From Tahibacter amnicola (GTDB lineage Bacteria > Pseudomonadota > Gammaproteobacteria > Xanthomonadales > Rhodanobacteraceae): a stretch of DNA of 64,000 nt. Both the position numbers and the translations under genes were made by a program. Positions 8,186 through 17,463 of the stretch are shown one piece after another. Location of the stretch: positions 1,823,001 through 1,887,000 of the forward strand of contig NZ_CP104694.1 of the NCBI RefSeq assembly GCF_025398735.1, read 5' to 3'. The first letter of the stretch is position 1. Each line of letters opens with the position of its first letter. Under the pieces are notes generated by a model. That model saw only the letters and a list, made by a program, of their open reading frames with translations, was not told the origin of the DNA and did no database searches.

Positions 8186-11100
8186 ATGAATAAGCGACTC
8201 CGTGTACGAGTCCTCCCGCTGATGCTCGCCTCGCTGTTGGCCTCCACGCCGACCTTCGCGCAGAACACTTCTGCCGCCATGTCGGGCCGAATCACCGACA
8301 GTTCCGGCAACCCCGTCGCCGGTGCGACCGTGGAAATCGTCCACGTTCCGTCGAATACCACCAAGTCCGTCACGACCGATGCCGATGGCCGCTTCAATGC
8401 GCGCGGCCTGCGCGTCGGCGGTCCGTTCATCGTTGATGCCGAAAAGAGCGGCATGGCCAAGGTCGAGAAGAAGGACGTGTTCCTCAAGCTCGCCGAGGAC
8501 ACCACGGTTGACCTGACCATGGGCGCCGAAGCGTCCACCCTGGAAGCCGTCGAAGTGACCGCCACTGCGGCCTCGACCGTGTTCCTGGCTGACAACAAGG
8601 GCCTGACGACCAACGTCAGCAACCAGCAGATCCAGTCGTTCCCGTCGATCTCGCGCTCGATCCAGGACTATGTCCGCCTCGACCCGCGCATCACGCAGAC
8701 CGACAAGGAGCGCGGTGAAATCTCGGCCGCCGGCCAGAACTCGCGCTACAACAACATCAAGATCGACGCCGTTTCCACCAACGACGAATTCGGCCTGGAA
8801 GCCACCGGCCTGCCGTCGCAGGGTGGCACGCAGCCGATCTCGATCGATACGATTGAAGAATTCAACATTTCCACGGCCGACTTCGACGTCACCAATTCGC
8901 GCGCCGTCGGCGCGTCGATCAACGCGGTGACCAAGTCCGGCACGAACGACTTCAAGGGGTCGGTCTACTTCACCTACCGTGATCCCGACCTGATCGGCGA
9001 GAACGAGCAGGGCGTCGCCTTCACCGGCTTCAGCAAGCAGACCAACAAGGGCATGACCTTTGGCGGTCCGATCATCAAGGACACGCTGTTCTTCTTCCTG
9101 AACTACGAAGAATACGAGCGTACGGACGTGGCGCCGGACGTCGGCGTGCGCGGCTCGGGTGCGACCAACGAAGCGGGCGTCACCCAGGCCCAGCTCGATC
9201 GCATCATCAGCATCGCCAAGACCAAGTGGGGCTTTGATCCGGGCACGCTCAACCCGGGCGGCGACCTGTCGGACAAGAAGTACCTCGCCAAGTTCGACTG
9301 GAACATCAACGATTACCATCGCGCCAGCTTCCGCTACAACAAGATCGAATCGACCGTTCCGGTGCTCGAGCGCCTGACCGGTGGTCAGGTCTCGCTGTCG
9401 TCCTGGTGGTACGACAAGACCTACGACTTCGAAAACTACGTCGTGAACCTGTACGACGACTGGTCCGAGAACTTCTCGACCGAAACCTCGCTGTCGTTCA
9501 GCAAGTACGCCAATGCGTCGCCGACGTATTCGCAGCTGCCGGCGATGCACATTGCCGTGGCCGGCACCGAGGGTGCGGCCAACACCAGCGTCTTCCTGGG
9601 CACCGAGCGTTCGCGCCAGGCCAATGCGCTCGACGTCGACACGTGGAACTTCTACTGGGCCGGCGACTGGTTCGTGGGTGACCACACGATCAAATTCGGC
9701 GCGGATTACAAGAAGAACGACACGTTCAACCTGTTCCTGCAGGATTTCTACGGCAACTACGCGTTTGCCAGCATCGATGATTTCGAAGCCGGCCGCTACT
9801 CGCCGATTCCCTCTGGTTTCTCAGGTGGCCTGATTGGCGGCAACGCGTTTCAGCTGAACGTGCCCATCGGCGGCGATGCGCGTAACGCGGCCGCTGACTG
9901 GGCGCTGGCGCAGTTCGGCCTGTTCGTCCAGGACACCTGGCAGGCGACGCCGAACCTGTCGATCAAGTACGGCATCCGCATGGACCAGTTCATGACGGGT
10001 GACGAGCCGACCTACAACGCGGCCGTGGAGCCGGTGTTCAACTACCGCAACGACGCCACCATCGATGGTCGTCGCGTGTGGCAGCCGCGCCTGGGCTTCA
10101 ACTACACCTTCGACACCGAGCGCTCCACGCAGCTGCGTGGTGGTATCGGTCTGTTCCAGGGCAGCAACCCGGGTGTATGGCTGTCGAACTCGTACAGCAA
10201 CACCGGCCTGCTGTTCACGACCTACCAGACCAACCAGCCCGGCACGAACTTCACGCCGGATCCGTTCAACCAGCCGACCGCCAACGCCAACCCGCGCCAG
10301 ACGCTGTCGCTGACCTCGCCGAATTTCCATGCGCCGTCGGTGTGGAAGTTCGCCCTGGCGTTCGATCACGAGCTGCCGTTCTGGGGCCTGATCGGTTCGG
10401 CGGAATACCTGTACCTGGACGTCCGCGACGCCGTGCAGTTCTCGCACCTGAATCTCGGTGCGCCGACCGGAAAGCTGCCGGATGGTCGTGATGCCTTCTG
10501 GCGCAACATCAATACGGCGTCCGGCTCCCGTTCCGGGGCGAACACGCGCTTCGGCGACGTCATCCTTCTGCGCAACACGCACGAAGGCAAGGCCAGCAAC
10601 CTCACGCTGGGCCTTGAAAAGCCGTTCAACGACAACTGGTCGGCGCGCCTGGGTTATTCCTATGGCAACGCCTCGGAAGCCAACGTCGGTTCCTCGTCCG
10701 TCGCCCTGTCGAACTGGAACTCGCTGGCGGTCTACAACGCCAACGAGAACCTGGCCACGACCGGCGCCGCCGAGATCCAGCAGCGCTTCACCGCGGCCCT
10801 GAGCTGGCGCAAGTCGCTGTTCGGCGACTACAACACCACGATGTCGGCGTTCTATGAAGGCCGCGCGGGTCGTCCGTTCAGCTACACCTTCACCAACGAC
10901 GCCAACGGCGACGGAAACTCGGGCAACGACCTGTTCTACGTGCCGGTCGATGCCAACGACGTGATCATCGCCGATGCGACCCAGGCCACGAACTTTTGGA
11001 ACTACATCCAGAGCAACGAGTACCTGAACAGCCGCCGCGGCCAGGTCGTCAGCCGCAATGGCGCCCGCAGCAAGTGGATCAACCAGATCGACCTGCGCTT

Positions 11101-11383
11101 CTCTCAGGAACTGCCGGGCTTCTTCGAAGGCAACAAGGGTGAGTTCTGGGTCGACATCCTGAACTTCACCAACCTGCTCAACAAGAAGTGGGGCCACATC
11201 GACGAAGCGCCGTTCCGCGCCAATGGTGGCCAGAGCCTGGGCGTCGCGCAGTTCGGCGGCGTGGATCCGACGACGGGCAAGTACATCTACCGTTACCCGA
11301 CCGCCGCCAACAGCATGATCACCAAGGACAACACCGGTGAGTCGCGCTGGGCGATCCAGATGGGTGTGCGCTACACGTTCTGA
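8186..11383 (+). CDS. TonB-dependent receptor, Oar-like, with N-terminal carboxypeptidase-regulatory-like domain
   Basis: This 1065-residue outer-membrane protein has a signal peptide ending near TFAQ. A CarboxypepD_reg-like beta-sandwich follows (SGRITDSSGNPVAGATVEI, residues about 32-115), then a plug region with LEAVEVTATA, and a long beta-barrel ending in the aromatic MGVRYTF. Such proteins, named after Myxococcus Oar, move large substrates across the outer membrane using TonB energy; peptides or polymers are typical cargos but the substrate here is unknown. The ATG at 8186 is preferred over one eight codons earlier because AAGGGTG lies before it and it starts the signal peptide directly. 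It is a single-gene unit ended by a strong terminator. Confidence 0.9.
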   Translation: MNKRLRVRVLPLMLASLLASTPTFAQNTSAAMSGRITDSSGNPVAGATVEIVHVPSNTTKSVTTDADGRFNARGLRVGGPFIVDAEKSGMAKVEKKDVFLKLAEDTTVDLTMGAEASTLEAVEVTATAASTVFLADNKGLTTNVSNQQIQSFPSISRSIQDYVRLDPRITQTDKERGEISAAGQNSRYNNIKIDAVSTNDEFGLEATGLPSQGGTQPISIDTIEEFNISTADFDVTNSRAVGASINAVTKSGTNDFKGSVYFTYRDPDLIGENEQGVAFTGFSKQTNKGMTFGGPIIKDTLFFFLNYEEYERTDVAPDVGVRGSGATNEAGVTQAQLDRIISIAKTKWGFDPGTLNPGGDLSDKKYLAKFDWNINDYHRASFRYNKIESTVPVLERLTGGQVSLSSWWYDKTYDFENYVVNLYDDWSENFSTETSLSFSKYANASPTYSQLPAMHIAVAGTEGAANTSVFLGTERSRQANALDVDTWNFYWAGDWFVGDHTIKFGADYKKNDTFNLFLQDFYGNYAFASIDDFEAGRYSPIPSGFSGGLIGGNAFQLNVPIGGDARNAAADWALAQFGLFVQDTWQATPNLSIKYGIRMDQFMTGDEPTYNAAVEPVFNYRNDATIDGRRVWQPRLGFNYTFDTERSTQLRGGIGLFQGSNPGVWLSNSYSNTGLLFTTYQTNQPGTNFTPDPFNQPTANANPRQTLSLTSPNFHAPSVWKFALAFDHELPFWGLIGSAEYLYLDVRDAVQFSHLNLGAPTGKLPDGRDAFWRNINTASGSRSGANTRFGDVILLRNTHEGKASNLTLGLEKPFNDNWSARLGYSYGNASEANVGSSSVALSNWNSLAVYNANENLATTGAAEIQQRFTAALSWRKSLFGDYNTTMSAFYEGRAGRPFSYTFTNDANGDGNSGNDLFYVPVDANDVIIADATQATNFWNYIQSNEYLNSRRGQVVSRNGARSKWINQIDLRFSQELPGFFEGNKGEFWVDILNFTNLLNKKWGHIDEAPFRANGGQSLGVAQFGGVDPTTGKYIYRYPTAANSMITKDNTGESRWAIQMGVRYTF

Positions 11384-11428
11384 TGCAGTCTCTGGTGGAG
11401 CGGGAATCCGCTCCACTGCTGTGGTGTG

Positions 11429-11454
11429 AAAAAAGCCCCGAAAGGGGCTTTTTT
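11429..11454. terminator. Intrinsic terminator after the Oar-like receptor gene
   Basis: A perfect 11-bp stem, AAAAAAGCCCC / GGGGCTTTTTT, closes a GAAA tetraloop with a six-T tract. It lies 45 bases after the receptor stop and would also work from the opposite strand. Confidence 0.93.
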
Positions 11455-11927
11455 CATTTCCGGGCATAAAAAATGCGGGCGCCGGCAGCGATTGCGCTCG
11501 TTGCCTGCGCGGCAGACCGGCGATGCGACTTCCGTCTGGCCGCGAGGTCAGGCTGCGCGCATAGGCGTGGCTACTTGCCTACTTTGCTGTATCGCGAGCG
11601 AACAAGCGGTCACTCCGATCGGGCGATTGGCCGGGTCATGCGTGATAGCTAATTGATCTGTAACAATAAATGGCTGGGTCCGTACGGGGCTGGATCAGGC
11701 GGGCCGCGTGCGCGGAAGCCGTTGCTTTCAAGGAACTTGACCTCGACGTACGCTTCCGGAATGCTTGATGGCCCCATTCGTCGCCCTTGACGGGCGCGGG
11801 ACACGGCGTCCCGCAACCACTCTGGCCGTGAGTCGTGCGCGATTCGCGCGAATCCCTCACTGCCGGTCGCTTAGCTCAAGTCGCCAGGACGCCCTGCGTG
11901 CCTGTCGGCGGAAGTCGACGGAACCTC
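11455..11927. other. Intergenic region upstream of ppnN, no gene seen
   Basis: About 470 bases hold no convincing coding frame. The only structure I see is a perfect 14-base palindrome, GATTCGCGCGAATC at 11841-11854. It is flanked by the loosely symmetric GTGAG (11828) and CTCAC (11856) and lies 74 bases before the ppnN start. It may be an operator or an mRNA hairpin. An A/T-richer patch at 11640-11672 could contain the promoter, but no clear -35/-10 pair stands out. Confidence 0.4.
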
Positions 11928-13325
11928 ATGAATCAACTCAGTAAAACTGCTCTGCGACCCCACACCGTCTCGGCGCGCATTTCGCCGGCCGCCGGCCTGG
12001 ATGTACTGTCGCGCAACGAAGTGACCCGCCTGCGTGACGCTTCCCAGCGTGGCCTGCACGCCTTGCTGCGCCGCTGCGCGCTGGCCGTGCTGACCCAGGG
12101 GGTGGAGACCGACGATGCGCGCGCGCTGCTCGACCGGTATCCGGACTTCGATATCCAGGTGCTGCAACAGGATCGCGGCATCAAGCTGGAATTGCAGAAC
12201 GCACCAGCCCAGGCTTTCGTGGACGGCCGCATCATCCGCGGCGTGAACGAACTGCTGTTCGCGGTGGTTCGCGACATTGTATACGTTGCCACGCAAATGG
12301 AAGCCGGCGGCTTCGATCTGGAAGATTCCTCCGGCATCACACATTCGGTGTTCGAAATCCTGCGCAACGCCCGCGTGCTGCGCCCGCATGCTGATCCGAA
12401 CCTGGTCGTGTGCTGGGGCGGCCATTCCATCGCGCGGCACGAATACGAATACACCAAGCAGGTGGGGTATCAGCTCGGCCTGCGTGGACTGGACATCGTG
12501 ACGGGCTGCGGCCCCGGTGCCATGAAAGGCCCGATGAAAGGCGCGATCATTGGCCACGGAAAGCAGCGGCGTAAATCCAACCGCTACATCGGTATCACCG
12601 AGCCGGGCATCATCGCGGCCGAATCGCCCAATCCCTCAGTGAATCACCTCATCATCATGCCCGACATCGAAAAGCGCCTCGAGGCGTTTGTCCGTGTCGG
12701 TCACGGCATCATCGTGTTCCCTGGCGGTGTGGGTACCGCCGAGGAAATCCTCTACCTCCTGGGCATCCTGCTGCATCCGGAGAACGCGAGCATCCCGTTC
12801 CCGCTGATCTTCACCGGTCCGCGCGAATCGGCGGCGTATTTCGAACAGATCGACCGCTTCCTGCGCCTGAGCCTGGGCGATGAAGTGTCCCGGCGCTATG
12901 CGATCGTCGTGGATGACCCGGCCGAAGTGGCGCGCCTGATGGTCAAGGGCATCGACAAGGTGCGCGACTACCGGCTGGATTCCAAAGACGCCTTCTTCTT
13001 CAACTGGGCGCTGCGCATCCAGCACGAGTTCCAGGTACCGTTCCGTCCGACCCACGAAAACATGGCGGGATTGAAGCTGCATCGCGACCAGCCCGCGCAT
13101 CGTCTTGCCGCGGACCTGCGCCGGGCCTTCTCGGGCATCGTCGCCGGTAACGTCAAGGAAGAGGGCATTCGCGCCATCGAGCAGCACGGCCTGTTCGAGA
13201 TCCACGGCGAGCTCGAGATCATGCGTTCGCTCGATGCATTGCTGCACAGCTTCGTCGAGCAGCACCGCATGAAGCTGCCCGGCGGCAGCGCCTACAAGCC
13301 GTGTTATCGCGTGGTCGTCGATTGA
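11928..13325 (+). CDS. ppnN: PpnN, nucleotide 5'-monophosphate nucleosidase (LOG family)
   Basis: The 465-residue protein matches PpnN (YgdH), which hydrolyses purine and pyrimidine nucleoside monophosphates to base and ribose-5-phosphate and is stimulated by (p)ppGpp in E. coli. It has the full-length architecture: an N-terminal extension domain, the central LOG/Rossmann domain with GCGPGAMKGPMKGA and the signature PGGVGTAEE at residues 265-273, and the C-terminal domain absent from short LOG proteins. The ATG at 11928 gives the usual N-terminus. The frame is open 31 codons further upstream but without family resemblance. It stands alone, followed by tRNA-Asn with its own promoter. Confidence 0.92.
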   Translation: MNQLSKTALRPHTVSARISPAAGLDVLSRNEVTRLRDASQRGLHALLRRCALAVLTQGVETDDARALLDRYPDFDIQVLQQDRGIKLELQNAPAQAFVDGRIIRGVNELLFAVVRDIVYVATQMEAGGFDLEDSSGITHSVFEILRNARVLRPHADPNLVVCWGGHSIARHEYEYTKQVGYQLGLRGLDIVTGCGPGAMKGPMKGAIIGHGKQRRKSNRYIGITEPGIIAAESPNPSVNHLIIMPDIEKRLEAFVRVGHGIIVFPGGVGTAEEILYLLGILLHPENASIPFPLIFTGPRESAAYFEQIDRFLRLSLGDEVSRRYAIVVDDPAEVARLMVKGIDKVRDYRLDSKDAFFFNWALRIQHEFQVPFRPTHENMAGLKLHRDQPAHRLAADLRRAFSGIVAGNVKEEGIRAIEQHGLFEIHGELEIMRSLDALLHSFVEQHRMKLPGGSAYKPCYRVVVD

Positions 13326-13414
13326 CGACCCGCGCGGGGATGCGTGACCGGTGCCGTGGACGGACTTTGACGGATCCGTGCCCGGGGCCAGGGGAAAAAA
13401 GAATAAGAAAAGGC

Positions 13415-13443
13415 TTGACGAGGTAGGGTCAGATCGGCAAAAT
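13415..13443 (+). promoter_or_regulatory. Sigma-70 promoter of tRNA-Asn
   Basis: TTGACG (13415-13420) and CAAAAT (13438-13443) are separated by exactly 17 bases. The expected start point is about eight bases before the mature tRNA. The spacing and the -35 box fit a strong housekeeping promoter. Confidence 0.7.
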
Positions 13444-13457
13444 CCCGCGCCTCACAT

Positions 13458-13533
<76 letters not shown>

Positions 13534-13542
13534 GATAAAAAG

Positions 13543-13576
13543 AAGGGGCCTGCAGCAATGCGGGCCCTTTCTGTTT
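13543..13576 (+). terminator. Terminator after tRNA-Asn
   Basis: An imperfect GC-rich hairpin (AAGGGGCCTGCA with TGCGGGCCCTT) is followed by TCTGTTTT. It starts ten bases after the tRNA and faces the convergent pseudopilin gene. Confidence 0.75.
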
Positions 13577-13600
13577 TCCGGATTGCGGCCTTGCGGATCG

Positions 13601-14143
13601 TCACGGCGTACAGGCCAGCGCGAATCCCGCTGCTTCTGCCGCGAGCCGGCGCGTACGCCCCATATTGTTTATCACCAGCGCCGTTGCGTGCGCTGCTCCG
13701 CGTGCATCGCAGAACGTGATGCGTGTATTGCTGCCGGGACTCGATCCATCGCGCAGTAACCGGATGCGCTGGCGGCCGTCGGAAAGTGCGACACGGACCG
13801 TAGCCGGAGCGGGTTCCACGCCGGCCAGTGGCTCGTCGGCGTCGCGGAGCTCGTTGCGGTTGCGGTCTGCGTAGTGGATCCAGGATCCGCTCCAGCGTGG
13901 GCTGCGTGCGCACTGCCCGCTGCCATCGTCGGCGCAGAAGATGACGTTGACCGCATGCGCCTGGGCGGTGAGGCGCGCCTGCGCCAATGCCGTGGTGAAA
14001 CGGTTGCGCGCGTCGGCCATGCGCGTGTCGGCGATGACGCCGGCGAATTGTGGCCAGGCGAGCGTGAGCGTGACGGCGCAGATCAGGAGCGTCATGACCA
14101 GTTCGAGCAGCCCGGCGCCGTGCTGGCGGTGGATGGCATTCAT
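13601..14143 (-). CDS. GspH/FimT family pseudopilin
   Basis: The 180-residue protein has a short basic leader (MNAIHRQHG) followed by AGLLELVMTLLICAVTLTLAW, a class III prepilin signal. Cleavage would fall after Gly, and Glu is at position +5 of the mature form. The rest matches the GspH/FimT minor pseudopilin domain (RNRFTTALAQARLTAQAHAV, then the VRVALSDGRQRIRLLRDGSSPG region). Such proteins prime type IV pili or type II secretion pseudopili. The ATG at 14143 has AAGGGA eight bases upstream. It is an orphan: no other pilin or assembly gene is near. The first mature residue is Ala instead of the usual Phe. Confidence 0.85.
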   Translation of the reverse strand: MNAIHRQHGAGLLELVMTLLICAVTLTLAWPQFAGVIADTRMADARNRFTTALAQARLTAQAHAVNVIFCADDGSGQCARSPRWSGSWIHYADRNRNELRDADEPLAGVEPAPATVRVALSDGRQRIRLLRDGSSPGSNTRITFCDARGAAHATALVINNMGRTRRLAAEAAGFALACTP

Positions 14144-14390
14144 CGCGGCATTCCCTTGCATGGAATGCACAGGCTAGCGGGCCGGCTGCGTGCTGGTCAG
14201 GGCGCAACGGCGCGTTGACTGCTGGGAAAGCGCCCAATGACGCATCGGAAACGTCCGAGCCGCCGTCGGGCGCCACCCTGGCATCACGGTTCGCGGCGGA
14301 GTTCGCCAGGCTCCGGGTCGGTAAGACGATTGGCCGATTGAATCACCGGCGTATTGCCGTTACCTATAGCGTTCGATCCGTGGAGGCCGT

Positions 14391-16426
14391 ATGACCGATC
14401 AATTCCAGCTGGTGGCGCCGTACCAGCCCGCGGGTGACCAGCCCAACGCGATCGCGCGGCTCGTTGAAGGGTTCAACGCGGGCCTTGCCCACCAGACACT
14501 GCTGGGCGTCACCGGTTCGGGCAAGACCTACACCATCGCCAATCTCATCCAGCAGGTGCAGAAGCCCACGCTGGTGATGGCACCGAACAAGACGCTGGCG
14601 GCGCAGCTCTATGGCGAGTTCAAGGAGTTCTTCCCGCACAACGCCGTCGAGTATTTCGTCAGTTACTACGACTACTACCAGCCGGAAGCCTACGTTCCGT
14701 CCAGCGACACGTACATCGAGAAAGATTCCTCGATCAACGATCACATCGAGCAGATGCGCCTGTCGGCCACGAAGGCCTTGCTCTCGCGCAAAGACGCGCT
14801 GATTGTCGCGACCGTGTCGGCGATCTATGGCCTGGGCGATCCGGACCAGTACCTGCAGATGCGCATGCACCTGATGCGCGGCGAGCACACGGACCAGCGC
14901 GAGCTCATCCGTCACCTCACCGAACTGCAGTACACGCGTGGCGACTACGAGCTGCGACGCGGCACCTATCGCGTGCGCGGCGAAGTCATCGATGTGTTCC
15001 CCGCTGAAAGCGAAACCGAGGCCTTGCGCATCGAGTTGTTCGATGGCGACATCGAAAACCTGAGCATCTTCGATCCACTGACCGGCGCCGTGCTGCGGCG
15101 CGTGCCGCGCTTCACCGTGTATCCGAAGACGCACTACGCGACCACGCGTGCGAGCGTCCTGCGTGCCGTGGATACGATCAAGGAAGAACTGCGCGAGCGC
15201 CTCGACGAGCTGTACAAGCAGAACAAGCTGCTCGAGGCGCAACGGCTGCAACAGCGGACCCAGTTCGACCTGGAGATGATGGTCGAGATCGGCTACTGCC
15301 AGGGTATCGAGAACTACTCGCGGCACCTTACCGGCCGGGCACCGGGGAGCCGCCGCCGACGCTGTTTGATTACCTTCCGCCCGACGCGTTGCTGGTGATG
15401 GATGAATCGCATGTCACCGTGCCGCAGCTGGGTGCCATGTACAAGGGCGACCGGTCGCGCAAGGAGACCCTGGTCGAGTTCGGATTCCGCCTGCCGTCGG
15501 CGCTGGACAACCGTCCGCTGCGTTTCGAGGAATGGGAGCAGCGCGAGCCGCGGACGGTGTTCGTCTCGGCTACTCCGGCGAAGTACGAGCTGGAGCGGAC
15601 GAAAGACAGCACGGTCGAACTGGTCGTTCGTCCGACAGGGCTGGTCGATCCGGAAGTGGAGATCCGGCCCGTGCGCACCCAGGTGGACGATCTCCTGGGC
15701 GAGGTTCGCGAACGCGTTGCCATGGGCGACCGCGTCCTGGTGACCACCCTGACCAAGCGCATGGCCGAAAACCTGACCGAATACCTCGGCGATCACGGCG
15801 TGCGCGTGCGCTACCTGCACTCGGACATCGAAACCGTGGAGCGCGTGGAGATCATCCGTGACCTGCGCCTGGGGCGGTTTGACGTGCTCGTGGGCATCAA
15901 CCTGCTCCGCGAAGGGCTGGACATGCCCGAGGTTTCCCTCGTCGCGATCCTCGACGCGGACAAGGAGGGTTTCCTGCGTTCCACCGGTTCGCTGATCCAG
16001 ACGATTGGGCGCGCCGCGCGCAACCTGCGCGGCAAGGCGATCCTCTACGCGGACAAGATCACCGCGTCGATGAAGGCGGCGATGGAAGAAACGGAACGTC
16101 GCCGTGCGCGCCAGGTCGCCTACAACGAGGCTAATGGAATTACGCCGCGCTCGGTGGTGCGCAAGATCACCGACATCATGGAGGGCGCGCGCCCGGAACC
16201 GGCGGCCGAGAAGACGCGTGCGGCGGGCGGACGTGGCAAGGGCGAGCGCAAGGTGGCCGATACGGTTGCCGACTACGCCACGCTGACGCCGGAACAGATC
16301 GCCGCGCGCATCAAGAAACTCGAGGCGCAGATGTATAAGCACGCCCAGGACCTGGAGTTCGAAGAGGCGGCGCGCCTGCGCGATGAAATCCACCGCGCCC
16401 GCAGCCAAGGACTGATGGGCGCCTGA
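14391..16426 (+). CDS. uvrB: UvrB, excinuclease ABC subunit B (frameshifted in this assembly)
   Basis: UvrB is the damage-verifying helicase-like subunit of nucleotide excision repair. The first frame gives the Walker A loop GVTGSGKT (residues 39-46) and the beta-hairpin region [12 protein letters not shown]. The second frame gives [11 protein letters not shown], the helicase motif region ending [10 protein letters not shown], and the C-terminal UVR domain [12 protein letters not shown] that contacts UvrC. The frames part in HLTGRAPG. One extra G in the GGGG run at 15344-15347 restores [11 protein letters not shown] and a normal protein of about 678 residues. This single-base loss is probably a sequencing or assembly error. 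No partner gene is adjacent. Confidence 0.93.
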
Positions 16427-16440
16427 TGCTCATGCGGTTG

Positions 16441-17463
16441 CTATCGCTCCAGTAGCCCGCGCTGGACCAGCGCATCGACCAGGTCGCGCGTGTATTGGGG
16501 CTTGTCGCGGTAGTCCGAATGCGATTGGTCAGGTAGTGGCGCGGCTTCGAGTGCCGGTACGTCGGCATAGTGCAGCGTTGCTGCCGGTGTGGTGGCGGCG
16601 AAACGGTCCCAGTACAGGCTGCGCGGATAGGACATCTGCGCCATCTTGCGCAGCGTTCCGGCCGTGGGTGTCTCGTAGAAGATCACCTTGCCGCCGCGCT
16701 GCTGGATGCGGCGTACCCAGTCGTTGACTTCGGCCAAGGGGGCCAGCCATTCCTCGGGTGTCTCAAGTGCCTTGGTGAACAGGCTGTTGTTGAGGTCCTG
16801 CTCGAAATGCGCCGTCAGTGCCTTGACGTCGGTCTGGTCGAAATGGATGTCGCCGCTGCGGTCGCGCCGAAAGACGTGGTAGCCCTTGAACGGGGCAGGG
16901 CCGTTGGACAGCCAGCGCTTGGCAGTCGCGGCAGCGCCGAAATCCGGGTTGGCAACGACGGCATGGCGCTGCCACACATTCAGCAGCAGTCGGTGCACGC
17001 GCCAGGAAAGGTTCCACTGGGTGCGGTAGTAGGTGTTGTGCGCCGCCTGCATCTCCCAGTAGCGGCGCGTCATGCCGCGGGCGTCGACGTCGCAGAGGAT
17101 GACGCCCTTGAATTTCTCGTCGTAGGCCAGGTCGCGCAGGGTTGCCAGCGGATTGTGCGCGTTGATGGCCAGCATGACGGGCTTGTAGCGCGGCAGCAGC
17201 TGAGCGAGCAGCGGCATGTCCACGCTGAACTCGATGCGGGATGCGCCCAGCAGTACCAGCGGGATGCGCTCATCATCGTATACGCGGTCGCGCTGGATCG
17301 ACCAGAGCTGGGGGGAATCGAGAAGGCCCGGCCGGTAGTCTTTTCCACGCCAGTAGCGTTCGACAGCAAGCGTAAGGCCGGCTGCCACCAGCAGCGTCAC
17401 CACGCCGCTCAGCAACCAGTGTCCGCCGCGGGCAGGCTCAGAACTGGAAGTAGATGAAGGCAT
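16441..17463 (-). CDS. SGNH-hydrolase-like protein paired with an MBOAT acyltransferase
   Basis: This 340-residue protein has one N-terminal membrane segment (residues about 16-34) and an extracytoplasmic domain. Catalytic-type residues of the SGNH fold are visible: LLGASRIEFS with Ser75 and DQSHSD with Asp312 and His315 near the C-terminus. It resembles the accessory esterase/acyltransferase-like proteins found beside AlgI/DltB-type MBOAT genes. In such pairs the MBOAT carries the acyl group across the membrane and the SGNH protein places it on a polymer. It overlaps the MBOAT gene by 26 bases, so the two are co-translated. The acyl acceptor is unknown. It is convergent with uvrB. Confidence 0.75.
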   Translation of the reverse strand: MPSSTSSSEPARGGHWLLSGVVTLLVAAGLTLAVERYWRGKDYRPGLLDSPQLWSIQRDRVYDDERIPLVLLGASRIEFSVDMPLLAQLLPRYKPVMLAINAHNPLATLRDLAYDEKFKGVILCDVDARGMTRRYWEMQAAHNTYYRTQWNLSWRVHRLLLNVWQRHAVVANPDFGAAATAKRWLSNGPAPFKGYHVFRRDRSGDIHFDQTDVKALTAHFEQDLNNSLFTKALETPEEWLAPLAEVNDWVRRIQQRGGKVIFYETPTAGTLRKMAQMSYPRSLYWDRFAATTPAATLHYADVPALEAAPLPDQSHSDYRDKPQYTRDLVDALVQRGLLER

